DNA of 64,000 bases from Sinomicrobium oceani (GCF_900119185.1 NZ_FPJE01000001.1:284058-348057); one strand, 5' to 3'. Shown: positions 36,900 through 46,929, counted from the first letter of the stretch. Notes: generated from the letters alone by a model not told the origin. Program-made: numbers and translations.

Positions 36900-37508
36900 G
36901 TGACCCTGTATAAAAAATCCACACTCCGACTACCGCTACAGAATGCCGAGGTCTGGTATTACCCCGAGGTCTTTTCGGAGGAAGAATCCGGTTTTTATTT
37001 CCGCACCCTGCAACACAAGGTTTTGTGGCAACAGGATGAGATCCGTATCTTCGGCAAAACGCATCCGCAGCCACGTCTCACCGCACTTTATGGCGATAAC
37101 CTTGCGCCGTATTCTTATTCCGGGATCACGATGCACCCGCACCCATTCTTTCCGGAGTTGGCTGCGATAAAAGAAACCATATCAACATTATCCGGACATC
37201 CCTTTACGTCCTGCCTGCTGAACCTGTATCGCAATGGCCGGGACAGTAACGGCTGGCATGCCGATGATGAAAAAGAACTGGGCATCAATCCTGTTATTGC
37301 CTCTGTGAGCTTCGGGGAAGAGCGTTATTTTCATTTCAAATACAAAAAAGACAAAACACTCCGTTATAAATTGCTCCTGGAAAACGGAAGTCTCTTAGTC
37401 ATGAAAGGTGCTACACAACACCATTGGCTTCACCAGATTCCGAAAACAACAAAAGATCTGGAACCCCGGATCAATCTCACTTTCCGAAACATCAATATCC
37501 CCACATGA
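36900..37508 (+). CDS. AlkB-type 2-oxoglutarate/Fe(II) dioxygenase
   Basis: 202 aa with a GTG start (no in-frame ATG nearby). The iron triad is His120 and Asp122 (GWHADDE) and His178 (WLHQIPK); the 2-oxoglutarate Arg190 is in PRINLTFR, with Arg196. The nucleotide-recognition lid is around TALYGDNLAPYSYSG. AlkB removes alkyl groups from DNA or RNA bases oxidatively. It is close to the ALKBH2-like group by its N-terminal layout. It follows the AraC regulator by 29 bases. Confidence 0.93.
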   Translation: MTLYKKSTLRLPLQNAEVWYYPEVFSEEESGFYFRTLQHKVLWQQDEIRIFGKTHPQPRLTALYGDNLAPYSYSGITMHPHPFFPELAAIKETISTLSGHPFTSCLLNLYRNGRDSNGWHADDEKELGINPVIASVSFGEERYFHFKYKKDKTLRYKLLLENGSLLVMKGATQHHWLHQIPKTTKDLEPRINLTFRNINIPT

Positions 37509-37520
37509 GCATCAACAAAA

Positions 37521-37556
37521 AACGCCCGCATAAAGCGGACGTTACTTATTTTTTTA
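37521..37556 (+). terminator. Possible terminator after the AlkB gene
   Basis: AACGCCCGC and GCGGACGTT pair with one mismatch, followed by ACTTATTTTTTTA. It begins 13 bases past the stop. Confidence 0.5.
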
Positions 37557-37688
37557 TCTCCCCGAATAGAAAACCAATCACTGCCTTTAATACGACCGGG
37601 ATATCGGTATTAATTTCCTTGCTTTTAGTCTTCAATATTGACACTACAAAATCTATGCCAAAACCATAGATCTCAGTAATCCCATACC

Positions 37689-38465
37689 CTAACCAAAGAT
37701 ATCGTTCAGTACGCGCGCCAGGCGAAGCCCACCTTTTCGGAGCTGTATTTTCACGGTACTGAAGTGTTCGTACATATAACGATATCCGAGTTTCTCACCG
37801 ATTTCAGCAGAGGCGTAAACCTCATCTGCCAGATTACGGGATTCGGCAACCCAATCCAGCACGGAGCCTTCCTGTATCTTTTTCACCTCCTGTCTGGAAA
37901 TATCCGTATAACTATCGGCAATTTCGGTATAACTCATTTTGTACTGATCGATCATTTTAGAATCCCACACACTATGCAGATTGGTACCACTGTTAAACCA
38001 ACGTACCTGTATATCATTTCCTCCCTTATCTTCTGCTTTTCCCGCATGGAGCGGCTGATGAAGATCTCCTATAAAATGGATGAGCAGTTTCAGGTAAAAA
38101 ACCTTGTCCTCCTCACTGCTGTGTTCGTCCTTGATAACATGGATACATCGCTCAATACCGCTTACCAGGTCGCCATGCTCGCTCGGACTTTCTTCCCCGT
38201 ACTGTTTTCCGGGAGCAATATTTACATAATGCCATGCCCCGAATTCGCGGTATCGGTTATCGGATTTGATTTCATCTGCATGATTTGCTACTACGGCCAG
38301 ATCCTGACCATGTAACAGGCGGGCTATTTTTCGCTTGGCCTTTCCACTGAGGTATTGCGATGCTATTTCTCCTACCACCCGGTGTCCTGTAGGACCCCAA
38401 ACCACATGGTCTGCCTGGGACACATTAACGGTAAACAGCAGCAACAACATAACAACTTTTCGCAT
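37689..38465 (-). CDS. S1/P1-type single-strand nuclease
   Basis: 258 aa from ATG at 38465, where the signal peptide begins (MRKVVMLLLLFTVNVSQA); longer starts overlap the promoter element at 38505-38512. The S1/P1 zinc-cluster residues are visible: Trp just after the signal (VVWGPTGHRVV), HADE, WHYVNI, then HFIGDLHQPLHAG and NLHSVWDSKMI. It cuts single-stranded DNA or RNA, probably outside the cell for nutrient phosphate. It is divergent from the serine hydrolase gene. Confidence 0.93.
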   Translation of the reverse strand: MRKVVMLLLLFTVNVSQADHVVWGPTGHRVVGEIASQYLSGKAKRKIARLLHGQDLAVVANHADEIKSDNRYREFGAWHYVNIAPGKQYGEESPSEHGDLVSGIERCIHVIKDEHSSEEDKVFYLKLLIHFIGDLHQPLHAGKAEDKGGNDIQVRWFNSGTNLHSVWDSKMIDQYKMSYTEIADSYTDISRQEVKKIQEGSVLDWVAESRNLADEVYASAEIGEKLGYRYMYEHFSTVKIQLRKGGLRLARVLNDIFG

Positions 38466-38702
38466 CCTATTAGTTTTAGATATCATACCTACTCCTTGAA
38501 GCATCAAAAATAAAACAACTTTGTCAATAATGCCATCCCTTTCCTAAATTCGGACAAAGCGTACTGCTGTTCAAAACGAGATAAACTCCCGTATTGACGC
38601 ACAAAAACCTGAATTATCTCAAAAAAGATACAAAAACCATGGATAATATCTCCGAAATGAAGAAAAAAACGTCAGGAATTCCCAACACAACTTTAACATT
38701 AT

Positions 38703-38710
38703 TAACTTTG
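38703..38710 (+). promoter_or_regulatory. -7 element of the serine hydrolase gene
   Basis: TAACTTTG matches TAnnTTTG and lies 36 bases before the ATG at 38747. Confidence 0.5.
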
Positions 38711-38746
38711 CTATCCGAATCGGATTGCTACCAACAACGATGATTT

Positions 38747-40096
38747 ATGATAAGGATAAAAACGATGAGGCACCTGCCTGCCCTCGTACTATTGGTTCTC
38801 ACCGGCCAGTGGTGCTTCGCCCAGATACCGGAACCTGTAAAAACAGAAATTAAGACCAGAGTAGATAACGGCGTGTATCCCTCTGTAGTTTTAGGTTTGT
38901 GGGAAAACGGGAAAGCGATGTATTTCACCTACGGATTTAAAAATACGGAACGACGAGAAAAAGCCGATAAGAATACGCTTTACGAAACGGGCTCTGTCAC
39001 TAAAACCTATACGACCCTGCTCCTGGCAAAATATGTTTCCGAAGGCAAACTCAGCCTTGATTTTCCGGCAGACACCCTTTTGCCTGACACCATAAAGTTA
39101 CGGGATAAAAAAGGAACTCCTATCACGTTGAAGCATCTGGCCACACACACCTCGGGTATGCCCCGACTTCCGGGAAACATGAATCCCCCAGCTGCGGAAA
39201 ACCCTTATAAGACCTACGACAGAAAAGCACTTTTTTCTTTCCTGAAACACTATGAACCTACTTATATCGGTACACGTTTTTTTTATTCGAATCTGGGCAT
39301 GGGCTTACTGGGAGAACTTCTTGCTTATCACGAAAAAACAGCATACGGTACCTTGCTAAAAAAGAATGTACTGGCACCGCTAAACCTGGAACACACTTAC
39401 GTACATATACCCGTCGAACAGGAGATGTACCGTGCTACGGGATATCGAAATACTACAGCGGTAAGCCCCTGGGACTTTAAAGCACTGGCAGGTGCCGGAG
39501 CCGTAAAAGCTAATATCGGAGACCTGCTGCATTACGGCGTATCTTACCTTGCTCCGGAAAACCCGCTAAAAAAAGCTGCCGCCCTTAGTCTTAAAACACA
39601 TTATACGGACAGGTTTTCGAAAAAGCATGGTCTTGCCTGGAATTACGAGGGATCGATAGCTTTCCACGACGGTGCCACGGGCGGTTTTCGTTCGTTTCTG
39701 GCTATCAACCCGGAAAAGAAAAGGGTTGTCGCCATAATGACCAACTCGGGGATCAACCCCGTAGACGATCTTGCGATGTACCTGGCCTCACCGGAAAGCC
39801 GTCAGTTTTTTATCACACCGGCGGTTAAGGAAATATCCACAGAAAAGCTCCGTGCGTATACCGGGCATTTCGAAAACAACGGTGCGGGGTTGGACATGGA
39901 AATAGCTACCAGAAACAACCAGCTCTATGCCAGGATCAAAGGACAATCCGAATTCCCCCTGTATTATACCGGGAAACATCAGTTCTTTTATAAAAATATT
40001 CTTGCGGTATTACAATTCGAAACCGATGAATACGACACTGTAGTAGGGGTACTCCTGCGCCAGAACGGACAAGAGATACTCCTTATAAAAGATTGA
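38747..40096 (+). CDS. Secreted serine hydrolase, class C beta-lactamase fold
   Basis: 449 aa. Signal peptide with cleavage after FAQ (about residue 26). The catalytic SxxK is Ser83-Val-Thr-Lys86 (ETGSVTKTY), the YxN is in RFFYSNLGMG and the third motif is HDGATGGFRS. These belong to the penicillin-binding/beta-lactamase superfamily. Many such proteins in Bacteroidota are D-aminopeptidases or esterases, so resistance should not be assumed. The C-terminal 100 residues are a beta-rich domain of the type found in these enzymes. It stands alone. Confidence 0.88.
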   Translation: MIRIKTMRHLPALVLLVLTGQWCFAQIPEPVKTEIKTRVDNGVYPSVVLGLWENGKAMYFTYGFKNTERREKADKNTLYETGSVTKTYTTLLLAKYVSEGKLSLDFPADTLLPDTIKLRDKKGTPITLKHLATHTSGMPRLPGNMNPPAAENPYKTYDRKALFSFLKHYEPTYIGTRFFYSNLGMGLLGELLAYHEKTAYGTLLKKNVLAPLNLEHTYVHIPVEQEMYRATGYRNTTAVSPWDFKALAGAGAVKANIGDLLHYGVSYLAPENPLKKAAALSLKTHYTDRFSKKHGLAWNYEGSIAFHDGATGGFRSFLAINPEKKRVVAIMTNSGINPVDDLAMYLASPESRQFFITPAVKEISTEKLRAYTGHFENNGAGLDMEIATRNNQLYARIKGQSEFPLYYTGKHQFFYKNILAVLQFETDEYDTVVGVLLRQNGQEILLIKD

Positions 40097-40232
40097 TCTC
40101 TCCGGGCAAATCGATCTGACGTATTCTAAAACGGATATCAAACAAAAACAGCGTTAGAAACATCACAAAAATCACTTCCCCGAAGTTTGATATCCCGGAT
40201 ATATTCGCTTTATTGCGCTGCAAAATATACGT

Positions 40233-41054
40233 ATGGCAGTTATGGCTTATAAAATACTTTTTTCTGATATCGACGGTACATTACTGAATGCAGAAAGGGA
40301 CCTCTCCGAACTTACCGTAAGTGAAATACAGCGTATACGCGAAGAGATCCCCGTAATCCTGGTTTCGGCAAGGATGCCCAAACAGATGTATCATCTCCAG
40401 GAAAAACTCGGTATCCGGAATACTCCCCTGATCTGCTATAACGGAGCTCTGGTCCTGGTAGACGACCAGCCCATTCATTCTACAGAGATCCCCCTGAGTA
40501 CGGTAAAACAAATTGTCGCGTACAACGAAAATAATTCGGAAGGAAAATTCCATATCAGCCTGTTCAACGCGGACTCCTGGTACGTAGAAGCCTATGATTA
40601 CTGGGCAAAACGCGAGGAGAACAACACGAGAATCAGTCCGGAAATAAAATCAAACCGGGATGTACTCAAGACCTGGGAACCCTCGCTAAAGGGCGCTCAT
40701 AAAATAACCTGTATGGGAGATGCCAACCTGATCGAAAAAGCCTTTACTTACTTCAGCCGACACCTCGGAGAAGAACTACACCTCTACAGATCCAAAGACA
40801 CCTATATAGAAATAGCCAGTAAAGAAGTTTCCAAACTCACCGGAATCCGAAAACTGCTTACACATTTCGACATCCCCATCGAAGAGGCTATTGCTTTTGG
40901 CGATAACTATAACGATACGGAAATGATCGCTGCCGTAGGGCACGGAGTAGCTGTGGCCAACGCGAGGGATGAGGTCAAAGCTGTAGCCAAAGCGGTTACC
41001 GTACATCATAAAGAAGACGGTGTGGCACAATATATAAAGCAGATACTACCATAA
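40233..41054 (+). CDS. Cof-type HAD-superfamily phosphatase
   Basis: 273 aa; ATG at 40242 is an alternative start. HAD motif I is at 12-16 (DIDGT), motif II in VLVSARMPKQ, motif III Lys in SKEVSKLTGI and motif IV in AFGDNYNDTEMI. The insertion between motifs II and III is of the C2B (Cof) type, about 100 residues. Cof-like enzymes dephosphorylate sugar phosphates, FMN or related compounds; the substrate is unknown. No operon partner is seen. Confidence 0.92.
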   Translation: MAVMAYKILFSDIDGTLLNAERDLSELTVSEIQRIREEIPVILVSARMPKQMYHLQEKLGIRNTPLICYNGALVLVDDQPIHSTEIPLSTVKQIVAYNENNSEGKFHISLFNADSWYVEAYDYWAKREENNTRISPEIKSNRDVLKTWEPSLKGAHKITCMGDANLIEKAFTYFSRHLGEELHLYRSKDTYIEIASKEVSKLTGIRKLLTHFDIPIEEAIAFGDNYNDTEMIAAVGHGVAVANARDEVKAVAKAVTVHHKEDGVAQYIKQILP

Positions 41055-41183
41055 AAACCGGCCATTCTCTGTAGCGATGAATACGATGCTTCAACGGGAA
41101 TGCCAAACCTGCGAAAAAATATAAAACTTTCGGGGTGTTCTGTGGTATTTTCGTATTTTGCCGCAAAATAACCACCTTTTTAT

Positions 41184-42449
41184 ATGAACAGCACTCCTGT
41201 TTTTACAGACGACACTATAGTATTCGGCCTGCTGATGCTGGCCCTCGGATTTGTTTTTTATACATCTTCGCGCCCCACCGGATTCTGGAACAAGTTTTAC
41301 AAAATTGTTCCTTCGCTTTTAATGTGCTATCTGGTTCCGGCCATTTTCAATTCTCTGGGACTTATCGATTACAGGATATCGAACCTGTATTATATGTCCA
41401 GCCGATACCTGCTGCCTGCAGCCCTGGTACTGATGACCCTGAGTATTGATCTTAAGGCTGTCTTTAACCTGGGACCAAAGGCCCTGATCATGTTTTTTAC
41501 AGGAACTCTGGGTATCATCATAGGAGGTCCCCTGGCTATCCTCCTCATTTCGATCGTATCTCCGGATACGGTAGGCGGCGCAGGATTTGATGCCGTATGG
41601 CGGGGACTGGCCACCATAGCCGGAAGCTGGATAGGCGGAGGTGCCAACCAGGCTGCCATGCTGGAAATTTTTCACTTCAACAATGAGAAATACGGTGCCA
41701 TGGTACTGGTCGATATTGTAGTAGCTAATTTATGGATGGCGGTTATCCTTTTCGGTATCGGAAAAAACAAACAGATAGACCGGTGGCTCAAAGCAGATGA
41801 CTCCGCTATCGAAGAGCTCAAAAACAAGGTAATGGCTTTCTCTGCCAAAGTAACCAGGACGCCCTCGCTCACCGACCTGATGATTATACTGGCCATAGCT
41901 TTCACCGCCGTAGGCATAGCGCACTGGGGAGCCAACGAAATATCCGCATTCCTGACCTCTACTTTTGAGGCTGTAAACGACAGAAAAAATGCGCTTTCTT
42001 CTTTTGGGTCCCAGTTTTTCTGGATGATTACCATAGCCACCGCAATAGGTATTGTATTATCTTTTACCAAAGCTAAAAATTACGAGGGTGCGGGAGCCGG
42101 CAAAATAGGAAGTGTATGTATTTATATCCTGGTGGCTACCATAGGAATGAAAATGGATCTGCGCACGGTTTTTGACAATCCGGGGCTATTGGCTATCGGG
42201 CTTGTCTGGATGACCATTCATGCCGGATTGCTTATTCTGGTGGCCAAGTGGATCAAAGCTCCTTATTTTTTCCTCGCGGTGGGCAGCCAGGCCAATGTCG
42301 GAGGAGCTGCATCCGCCCCTGTAGTTGCCGCCGCCTTTCACCCTTCTCTGACTACCGTAGGGGTACTGCTCGCCGTATTCGGATATGCAGTGGGTACTTA
42401 CGGAGCCATGTTGTGCGCATGGCTTATGGAAATTGCTTCGACAGTGTAG
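41184..42449 (+). CDS. DUF819-family membrane protein
   Basis: 421 aa with about 11 hydrophobic segments. Characteristic pieces are RYLLPAALVLMTLSIDL, the SWIGGGANQAAM loop near 150-160, and QANVGGAASAPVVAAAF near 375-390, two glycine-rich loops in related positions in the two halves. This is the DUF819/YjcL group, with internal pseudo-symmetry and an expected transporter role, substrate unknown. It is followed after 56 bases by a DUF4369 lipoprotein gene on the same strand. Confidence 0.85.
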   Translation: MNSTPVFTDDTIVFGLLMLALGFVFYTSSRPTGFWNKFYKIVPSLLMCYLVPAIFNSLGLIDYRISNLYYMSSRYLLPAALVLMTLSIDLKAVFNLGPKALIMFFTGTLGIIIGGPLAILLISIVSPDTVGGAGFDAVWRGLATIAGSWIGGGANQAAMLEIFHFNNEKYGAMVLVDIVVANLWMAVILFGIGKNKQIDRWLKADDSAIEELKNKVMAFSAKVTRTPSLTDLMIILAIAFTAVGIAHWGANEISAFLTSTFEAVNDRKNALSSFGSQFFWMITIATAIGIVLSFTKAKNYEGAGAGKIGSVCIYILVATIGMKMDLRTVFDNPGLLAIGLVWMTIHAGLLILVAKWIKAPYFFLAVGSQANVGGAASAPVVAAAFHPSLTTVGVLLAVFGYAVGTYGAMLCAWLMEIASTV

Positions 42450-42505
42450 TATATATAAAACAGAATAAAGATATTTGCACCTCTAATCTAATCTTGTAAA
42501 AAAAT

Positions 42506-43237
42506 ATGATATCCGTAAACAAGACTTTAGCCGTTGCCGCCGGCCTGTTACTGCTTCTTTCCTGTAACCGAAATGAAAATGTCATGCATCTGACCGGACA
42601 GGTAAAGGGATTGAAAAAAGGCAAAATCTATCTTCAAAAGGTAAAGGATTCTACGCTGGTCACGCTGGATTCTCTCGTTGTAGATGGCAACAGTAATTTC
42701 GATTTCACTACGGAAATAGAAGATCCGGAAATATTTTACCTCTCCGTAAACCGGCATAACAGCATTAACCAGGATACCAGCCTGATGTTTTTCGGGGAAA
42801 AGGGAGATATCACCATCAATACGAGTTGGGATTACTTTTCTGCGGAAGCCCGTATCGAAGGTTCCGAAACACAGAAGAAGCTGGAAGAGTACGAAAAAAT
42901 GATGAGCAGATTTCGCGAAAAAAACCTCGAACTTGTAGCCGAGCAATTAAGAGTAGGGAATGATTCCGTAAAACGGGACTCGCTGGCGCAGCTTGCCGGG
43001 AAAAATATGACCAGAAGTTACCTGTACACCCTCAATTTTGCTCTTGGTAATAAAGACTCATACGTTGCACCCTACGTTGCGCTTGCCGACGCTGCCAACG
43101 CCAGACTGAAGTACCTGGATACTATAAACAACTCCCTCACTCCGGAGGTAGCTGCTTCCAAATACGGAAAAGCATTAGACGAATACGTCCGTCAGATCAG
43201 GGAACTGGAAAAAACAGATACTACCGGGACAAAATAA
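42506..43237 (+). CDS. DUF4369-type lipoprotein
   Basis: 243 aa. Lipobox LLLLSC near residue 20. The mature part begins with a DUF4369 domain (LTGQVKGLKKGKIYLQKVKDSTLVTLDSLVVDGN) followed by a helical region with EEYEKMMSRFREKNLELVAEQL. In other Bacteroidota this domain is often fused to a TlpA thioredoxin; here it is not, so the protein is a stand-alone lipoprotein. Function is unknown. A terminator follows. Confidence 0.82.
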   Translation: MISVNKTLAVAAGLLLLLSCNRNENVMHLTGQVKGLKKGKIYLQKVKDSTLVTLDSLVVDGNSNFDFTTEIEDPEIFYLSVNRHNSINQDTSLMFFGEKGDITINTSWDYFSAEARIEGSETQKKLEEYEKMMSRFREKNLELVAEQLRVGNDSVKRDSLAQLAGKNMTRSYLYTLNFALGNKDSYVAPYVALADAANARLKYLDTINNSLTPEVAASKYGKALDEYVRQIRELEKTDTTGTK

Positions 43238-43283
43238 AAATAGAATTTTTACGGTCTTCCGACAGGGCCGCAACCGATCTAAA

Positions 43284-43312
43284 AAAAGTGCCTGATGCAG
43301 GCACTTTTTTAT
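43284..43312. terminator. Terminator between DUF4369 and DUF389 genes
   Basis: AAAAGTGCCTG and CAGGCACTTTT form an 11-base-pair stem with a three-base loop, with A and T runs on either side, so it works in both directions for the convergent genes. Confidence 0.88.
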
Positions 43313-43328
43313 GGGTATTGCTATCGTT

Positions 43329-44312
43329 CTATTCGTCTCCGCCCAGCTTTCGTATCAGAAAAACCGCTATAATAATCAGGGCCAGGGCCAGGGACCAGAT
43401 CAGAAAAGCATTCCGGGTTTTCTTTTTGGCGTTCTCTTTTTCCCACCATTTTCCCGGCTGTATCCCGGCCAGGTAAAACGTAATGATCCCGGCTATGTTC
43501 AGGCAGATAATATTGGTAGCAAATATAACAAAGGAATTCAACGCATCGGTATAATAAGCTCCGCCCAGCAAAAGTCCGGCTCTTACCAGGGGAGGCACCA
43601 ATGCCGCTGCCACCATAACACCTACCAGGGAACCTCCCTGTCCACCCAATGCAGAGATTACTCCCGCAAAACCACATACCAGGGCAAGAATAATGTCTTC
43701 GATACTCGGTTTAGGATCCATTGTAATATTGCCGACATCTCCGGCAAGCATTCCCCAGAAAAACGAAATAACCAGTGCTATCAAAGTAGAAACCACACCG
43801 GTAATCATAGACTTTTTTATAATTTTCAGATCTCCCAGTGTAGTCCCGAATGCCATAGACATGTTCGGCCCCAGAAAGGGTGCGATCACCATAGCCCCGA
43901 TAATGATTGCTACGTTATCTTTGAGTATACCTATCCCGGCTACAAAAGAAGACAGCACTACCATGAGGATAAAATTGGCGGACAGGCTCACAGGTTCGTC
44001 AACATCACTGTAGAGTTCTTCTTTACTTATTGCAATAAATTTTCCGAAACCTATGGTTTTGTCCTCTTTATTCTCGACAGATTCCGGTTTGGGCAACACG
44101 CCTTCTACGGGATGAATAACCACACGGCAATCCGATTTATTTTCCAGATCGTTCAGTAACTCCTTGGTGTGCTCATCGCGTATCAGCGCCTTGACAACCA
44201 ATTTCTCATCAACGGTTTCCGAAATCCACTTCTCAATAACTTCTTCGACATCAAGGATTTTTTCAAGGGCTTCCTTATCCTCTTTCTTTATAATAATTTC
44301 TAAAAGTCTCAA
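43329..44312 (-). CDS. DUF389 membrane protein
   Basis: 327 aa with a TTG start (the only start that preserves the N-terminus MRLLEIIIKK; a stop precedes it six codons earlier). A soluble domain of about 110 residues comes first, then six or so membrane helices with the DUF389 hallmarks VAIIIGAMVIAPFLGPNMSMAFG and the second GGSLVGVMVAAALVPPLVRAGLLL. The family is found as a probable transporter or channel without known substrate. It is convergent with the DUF4369 gene and followed upstream by dnaN on the same strand. Confidence 0.88.
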   Translation of the reverse strand: MRLLEIIIKKEDKEALEKILDVEEVIEKWISETVDEKLVVKALIRDEHTKELLNDLENKSDCRVVIHPVEGVLPKPESVENKEDKTIGFGKFIAISKEELYSDVDEPVSLSANFILMVVLSSFVAGIGILKDNVAIIIGAMVIAPFLGPNMSMAFGTTLGDLKIIKKSMITGVVSTLIALVISFFWGMLAGDVGNITMDPKPSIEDIILALVCGFAGVISALGGQGGSLVGVMVAAALVPPLVRAGLLLGGAYYTDALNSFVIFATNIICLNIAGIITFYLAGIQPGKWWEKENAKKKTRNAFLIWSLALALIIIAVFLIRKLGGDE

Positions 44313-44413
44313 TGAATAATCTGCTGATTAGGTTAGCGCGTTTAGTTCTTCTGTTAAAGATACTAAAATTCTGATTTTGCCGGGTATACCAGGCATCAAT
44401 CCCTTTTTCCCTA

Positions 44414-44442
44414 TAAAAAAAGCCGTCCCTTTCCGGGACGGC
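44414..44442 (-). terminator. Terminator after dnaN
   Basis: GCCGTCCC and GGGACGGC form an eight-base-pair stem with a five-base loop; on the minus strand it is followed by a run of seven T. It lies about 30 bases past the dnaN stop. Confidence 0.88.
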
Positions 44443-44469
44443 CCATATATATATAACTAAAAACAGTTC

Positions 44470-45588
44470 TTAGTTATTAAGCATTACCGGCATCACCAGC
44501 ATGGTAATATACTCTCCTTCATCAAGTCCGTCTGCCGGGGTAAGGATACCTGCTCTGTTTGGCAAAGACATCTCCAGAGACACCTCATCAGAAGCCAGGT
44601 TGTTGAGCATTTCGATCAGGAATCTTGAATTGAAGCCTATCTGCATGTCGTCTCCCTGATATTCACAGGTCAGCCTTTCTTCTGCCTTGTTACTGTAATC
44701 GATATCTTCCGCAGAGATATTGAGTTCGGCACCTGCTATTTTCAAACGGATCTGGTGTGTGGTCTTATTCGAAAAAATGCTCACCCTTCGTGCCGAATTC
44801 AGGAACTGTGTTCTGTGGATATTCAGTTTGTTCGGGTTTTCTTTTGGAATTACAGCTTCGTAGTTCGGGTATTTACCATCTATAAGGCGGCACACTAACT
44901 CTACATTGTCAAAAGTAAATTTTGCATTACTCTCGTTATACTCCACTTTTACTTCAGCTTCACTACCTCCGAGTATACCTTTAAGAAGGTTCAACGGTTT
45001 TTTGGGCATGATAAATTCCGCTACTTCACTTGCAGAAAGATCGGTACGCTGATACTTTACCAGTTTATGCGCATCGGTAGCCACAAAAGTGAGGTTTTCC
45101 GGAGAGAACTGGAAGAACACTCCGCTCATCACCGGGCGAAGGTCATCATTCCCCGCAGCAAAAATAGTCTTTGCTATAGCTGTGGCCAGAACATCCCCTA
45201 CGATAGCCGTAGCACTCGGATCGGTAAGTTCTACGGTTTTAGGAAATTCGGAAGCATCTGCATAGGCCAGGGCATATTTACCGTGGTTCGAACTGATCTC
45301 GATCGTGCTGTTATCTTCCATTACAAAAGTAAGCGGTTGCTCCGGGAAAGTTTTCAGGATATCGAGTAACAATCTCGCCGGCACGGCTATACTCCCCTCG
45401 CTCTCAGACTCCACATCCAACACAGCGCTCATCGTAGTTTCCAGGTCCGAAGCCGAAACCGTAAGCTTTTCTCCGCTTAATTCAAACAAAAAATTATCTA
45501 AGATAGGCAGGGTATTACTGTTGTTAATTACCCCTCCCAAAACCTGTAGTTGCTTTAATAAATACGAACTGGATACAATAAACTTCAT
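44470..45588 (-). CDS. dnaN: DNA polymerase III sliding clamp (beta subunit)
   Basis: 372 aa. Three repeats of the clamp fold can be followed: N-terminal MKFIVSSSYLLKQLQVLGGVI, middle VMSGVFFQFSPENLTFVATDAHKLVKYQ (a clear DnaN signature) and C-terminal FNSRFLIEMLNNL with the end EYITMLVMPVMLNN, where MPM is usual and MPVML is a small variant. It tethers polymerase III to DNA. It is not beside dnaA here, which is common in Bacteroidota. A TATATTTG element at 45651-45658 (minus strand) is a likely -7 box. Confidence 0.97.
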   Translation of the reverse strand: MKFIVSSSYLLKQLQVLGGVINNSNTLPILDNFLFELSGEKLTVSASDLETTMSAVLDVESESEGSIAVPARLLLDILKTFPEQPLTFVMEDNSTIEISSNHGKYALAYADASEFPKTVELTDPSATAIVGDVLATAIAKTIFAAGNDDLRPVMSGVFFQFSPENLTFVATDAHKLVKYQRTDLSASEVAEFIMPKKPLNLLKGILGGSEAEVKVEYNESNAKFTFDNVELVCRLIDGKYPNYEAVIPKENPNKLNIHRTQFLNSARRVSIFSNKTTHQIRLKIAGAELNISAEDIDYSNKAEERLTCEYQGDDMQIGFNSRFLIEMLNNLASDEVSLEMSLPNRAGILTPADGLDEGEYITMLVMPVMLNN

Positions 45589-46047
45589 CTGTTAGTTTTT
45601 AAGACTCCTTCCGTAAAGTATGCGCAAAAGGAGATTTCTTGTGTTCACTACAAATATATCTTAATTCTGAATTTTACAGAAAGATATTTATTAACAGGTT
45701 ATGAATATTTTCAACCGTTATTTTTGAAATAATCACCTGAAAAAAACCGGGGACTGCCCCGAAAGAAACCATTATTTCTTTATCTATCCTACCCGAAACA
45801 GCGTGATACCTTGCTAAGAACAAATACATTATAAAAAGCCGGATACCATCCCGAAGTCATTCTTTACGAATAGGGGACACTCAACATATAACAAAAATCT
45901 ATCAACAAAAAAAAACAATAACAATAAATTATAACTTAAAAAACGTCGGACAGTGAGGTAATCCGGAAAAATAACGTCTATAAGCACCAGGTTCCGGGGT
46001 ATTATATCTGTAGCCACGAGGAGCTATAAATAACGTGTAAATAGGGA
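45589..46047. other. AT-rich gene-free stretch between lptB and dnaN
   Basis: 459 bases. It contains the dnaN promoter region, a terminator-like hairpin at 45740-45761, and an AT-rich segment near 45890-45950. A minus-strand frame of 62 codons (45829-46017) is hydrophobic but has no start context or family likeness; I do not call it a gene. Confidence 0.45.
45740..45761 (-). terminator. Probable terminator downstream of lptB
   Basis: CGGGG-CAGT-CCCCG on the minus strand followed by G and seven T. It lies about 290 bases past the lptB stop, so some transcribed but untranslated sequence would precede it. Confidence 0.6.
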
Positions 46048-46797
46048 TTACTGACTATCGAAATCGAGCTTCTTACGACGAAGTTCAAAATTCTGCCCGA
46101 GATATACTTTTCGGACCATTTCGTCGGCGGCCAGTTCTTCCGGCTCTCCGGCTTTAAGTATACTTCCTTCGAACATGAGGTAGGAGCGCTCCGTGATGGC
46201 CAGGGTTTCCTGTACGTTATGATCGGTAATAAGAATACCGATATTTTTGTTTTTGAGCTGTGCGACAATTCGCTGAATATCTTCCACTGCGACGGGATCG
46301 ACCCCTGCAAACGGCTCATCCAGCAGAATAAAGTTGGGGTCGGTGGCCAGCGCCCTTGCGATTTCTGTCCGTCTTCGCTCCCCTCCCGAAAGCAGGTCTC
46401 CCCTGCTTTTGCGGATGTGTCCCAGTCCGAATTCCTCGATAAGGGCTTCCACCTTCATCTGCTGTTCTTTTTTGGAGAGCTTGGTAAGCTGCAACACGCT
46501 AAGAATATTCTCTTCGATGCTCAGTTTACGGAATACCGATGCCTCCTGGGCCAGATAACCGATACCGTTCTGCGCTCTTTTGTACATGGGGTACCTGGTA
46601 ATATCCAGATTGTCGAGGTAGATCTTTCCACCGTTAGGTTTGATCAGCCCCACAATCATATAAAAAGAGGTTGTTTTCCCGGCGCCGTTGGGCCCGAGAA
46701 GCCCGACGATCTCACCGCGGTTAACTTCCAGTGAAATTCCTTTTACCACTTGTCGCCCTTTGTAGGACTTCATTATATTTTCCGCTCTCAGCTTCAT
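46048..46797 (-). CDS. lptB: LPS export ABC transporter ATP-binding protein
   Basis: 249 aa. Walker A GPNGAGKT at 35-42, Q-loop in [13 protein letters not shown], signature LSGGERRR near 139-146, and Walker [14 protein letters not shown] followed by the H-loop in ITDHNV. The sequence [13 protein letters not shown] and the size identify LptB among ABC ATPases. It powers transport of lipopolysaccharide from the inner to the outer membrane with LptFG and LptC, none of which is in the window. It follows the AhpD-like gene by 132 bases on the same strand. Confidence 0.95.
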   Translation of the reverse strand: MKLRAENIMKSYKGRQVVKGISLEVNRGEIVGLLGPNGAGKTTSFYMIVGLIKPNGGKIYLDNLDITRYPMYKRAQNGIGYLAQEASVFRKLSIEENILSVLQLTKLSKKEQQMKVEALIEEFGLGHIRKSRGDLLSGGERRRTEIARALATDPNFILLDEPFAGVDPVAVEDIQRIVAQLKNKNIGILITDHNVQETLAITERSYLMFEGSILKAGEPEELAADEMVRKVYLGQNFELRRKKLDFDSQ

Positions 46798-46929
46798 GTG
46801 TAATCTTACTTAGCAAGTAAAAATAAGAAAAAACATTCCGGACCCCGCACACAGGCTCCTCTTTAGGCATACTTTAACGCCCTTCTGTTTTCGTATCCCG
46901 AAGACCTTTTGTCTTTTCGGGAGTTTCTT

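Noticed and set aside
37505..37669. Small plus-strand frame after the AlkB gene
   Set aside because: It reads through the terminator hairpin and resembles no protein; treated as chance.
38747..40096. Resistance beta-lactamase
   Set aside because: It has the fold motifs, but the third motif and length fit the wider serine hydrolase group; no resistance context is present.
45829..46017. 62-codon hydrophobic minus-strand frame between lptB and dnaN
   Set aside because: It lies in AT-rich sequence, has no clear ribosome site and no likeness to a known protein; hydrophobic frames arise by chance in such sequence.
46896..46922. Hairpin TCCCGAAGAC/GTCTTTTCGGGA near the end of the AhpD-like gene
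   Set aside because: The stem is bulged and the tail on the minus strand is not T-rich, so I do not call a terminator.
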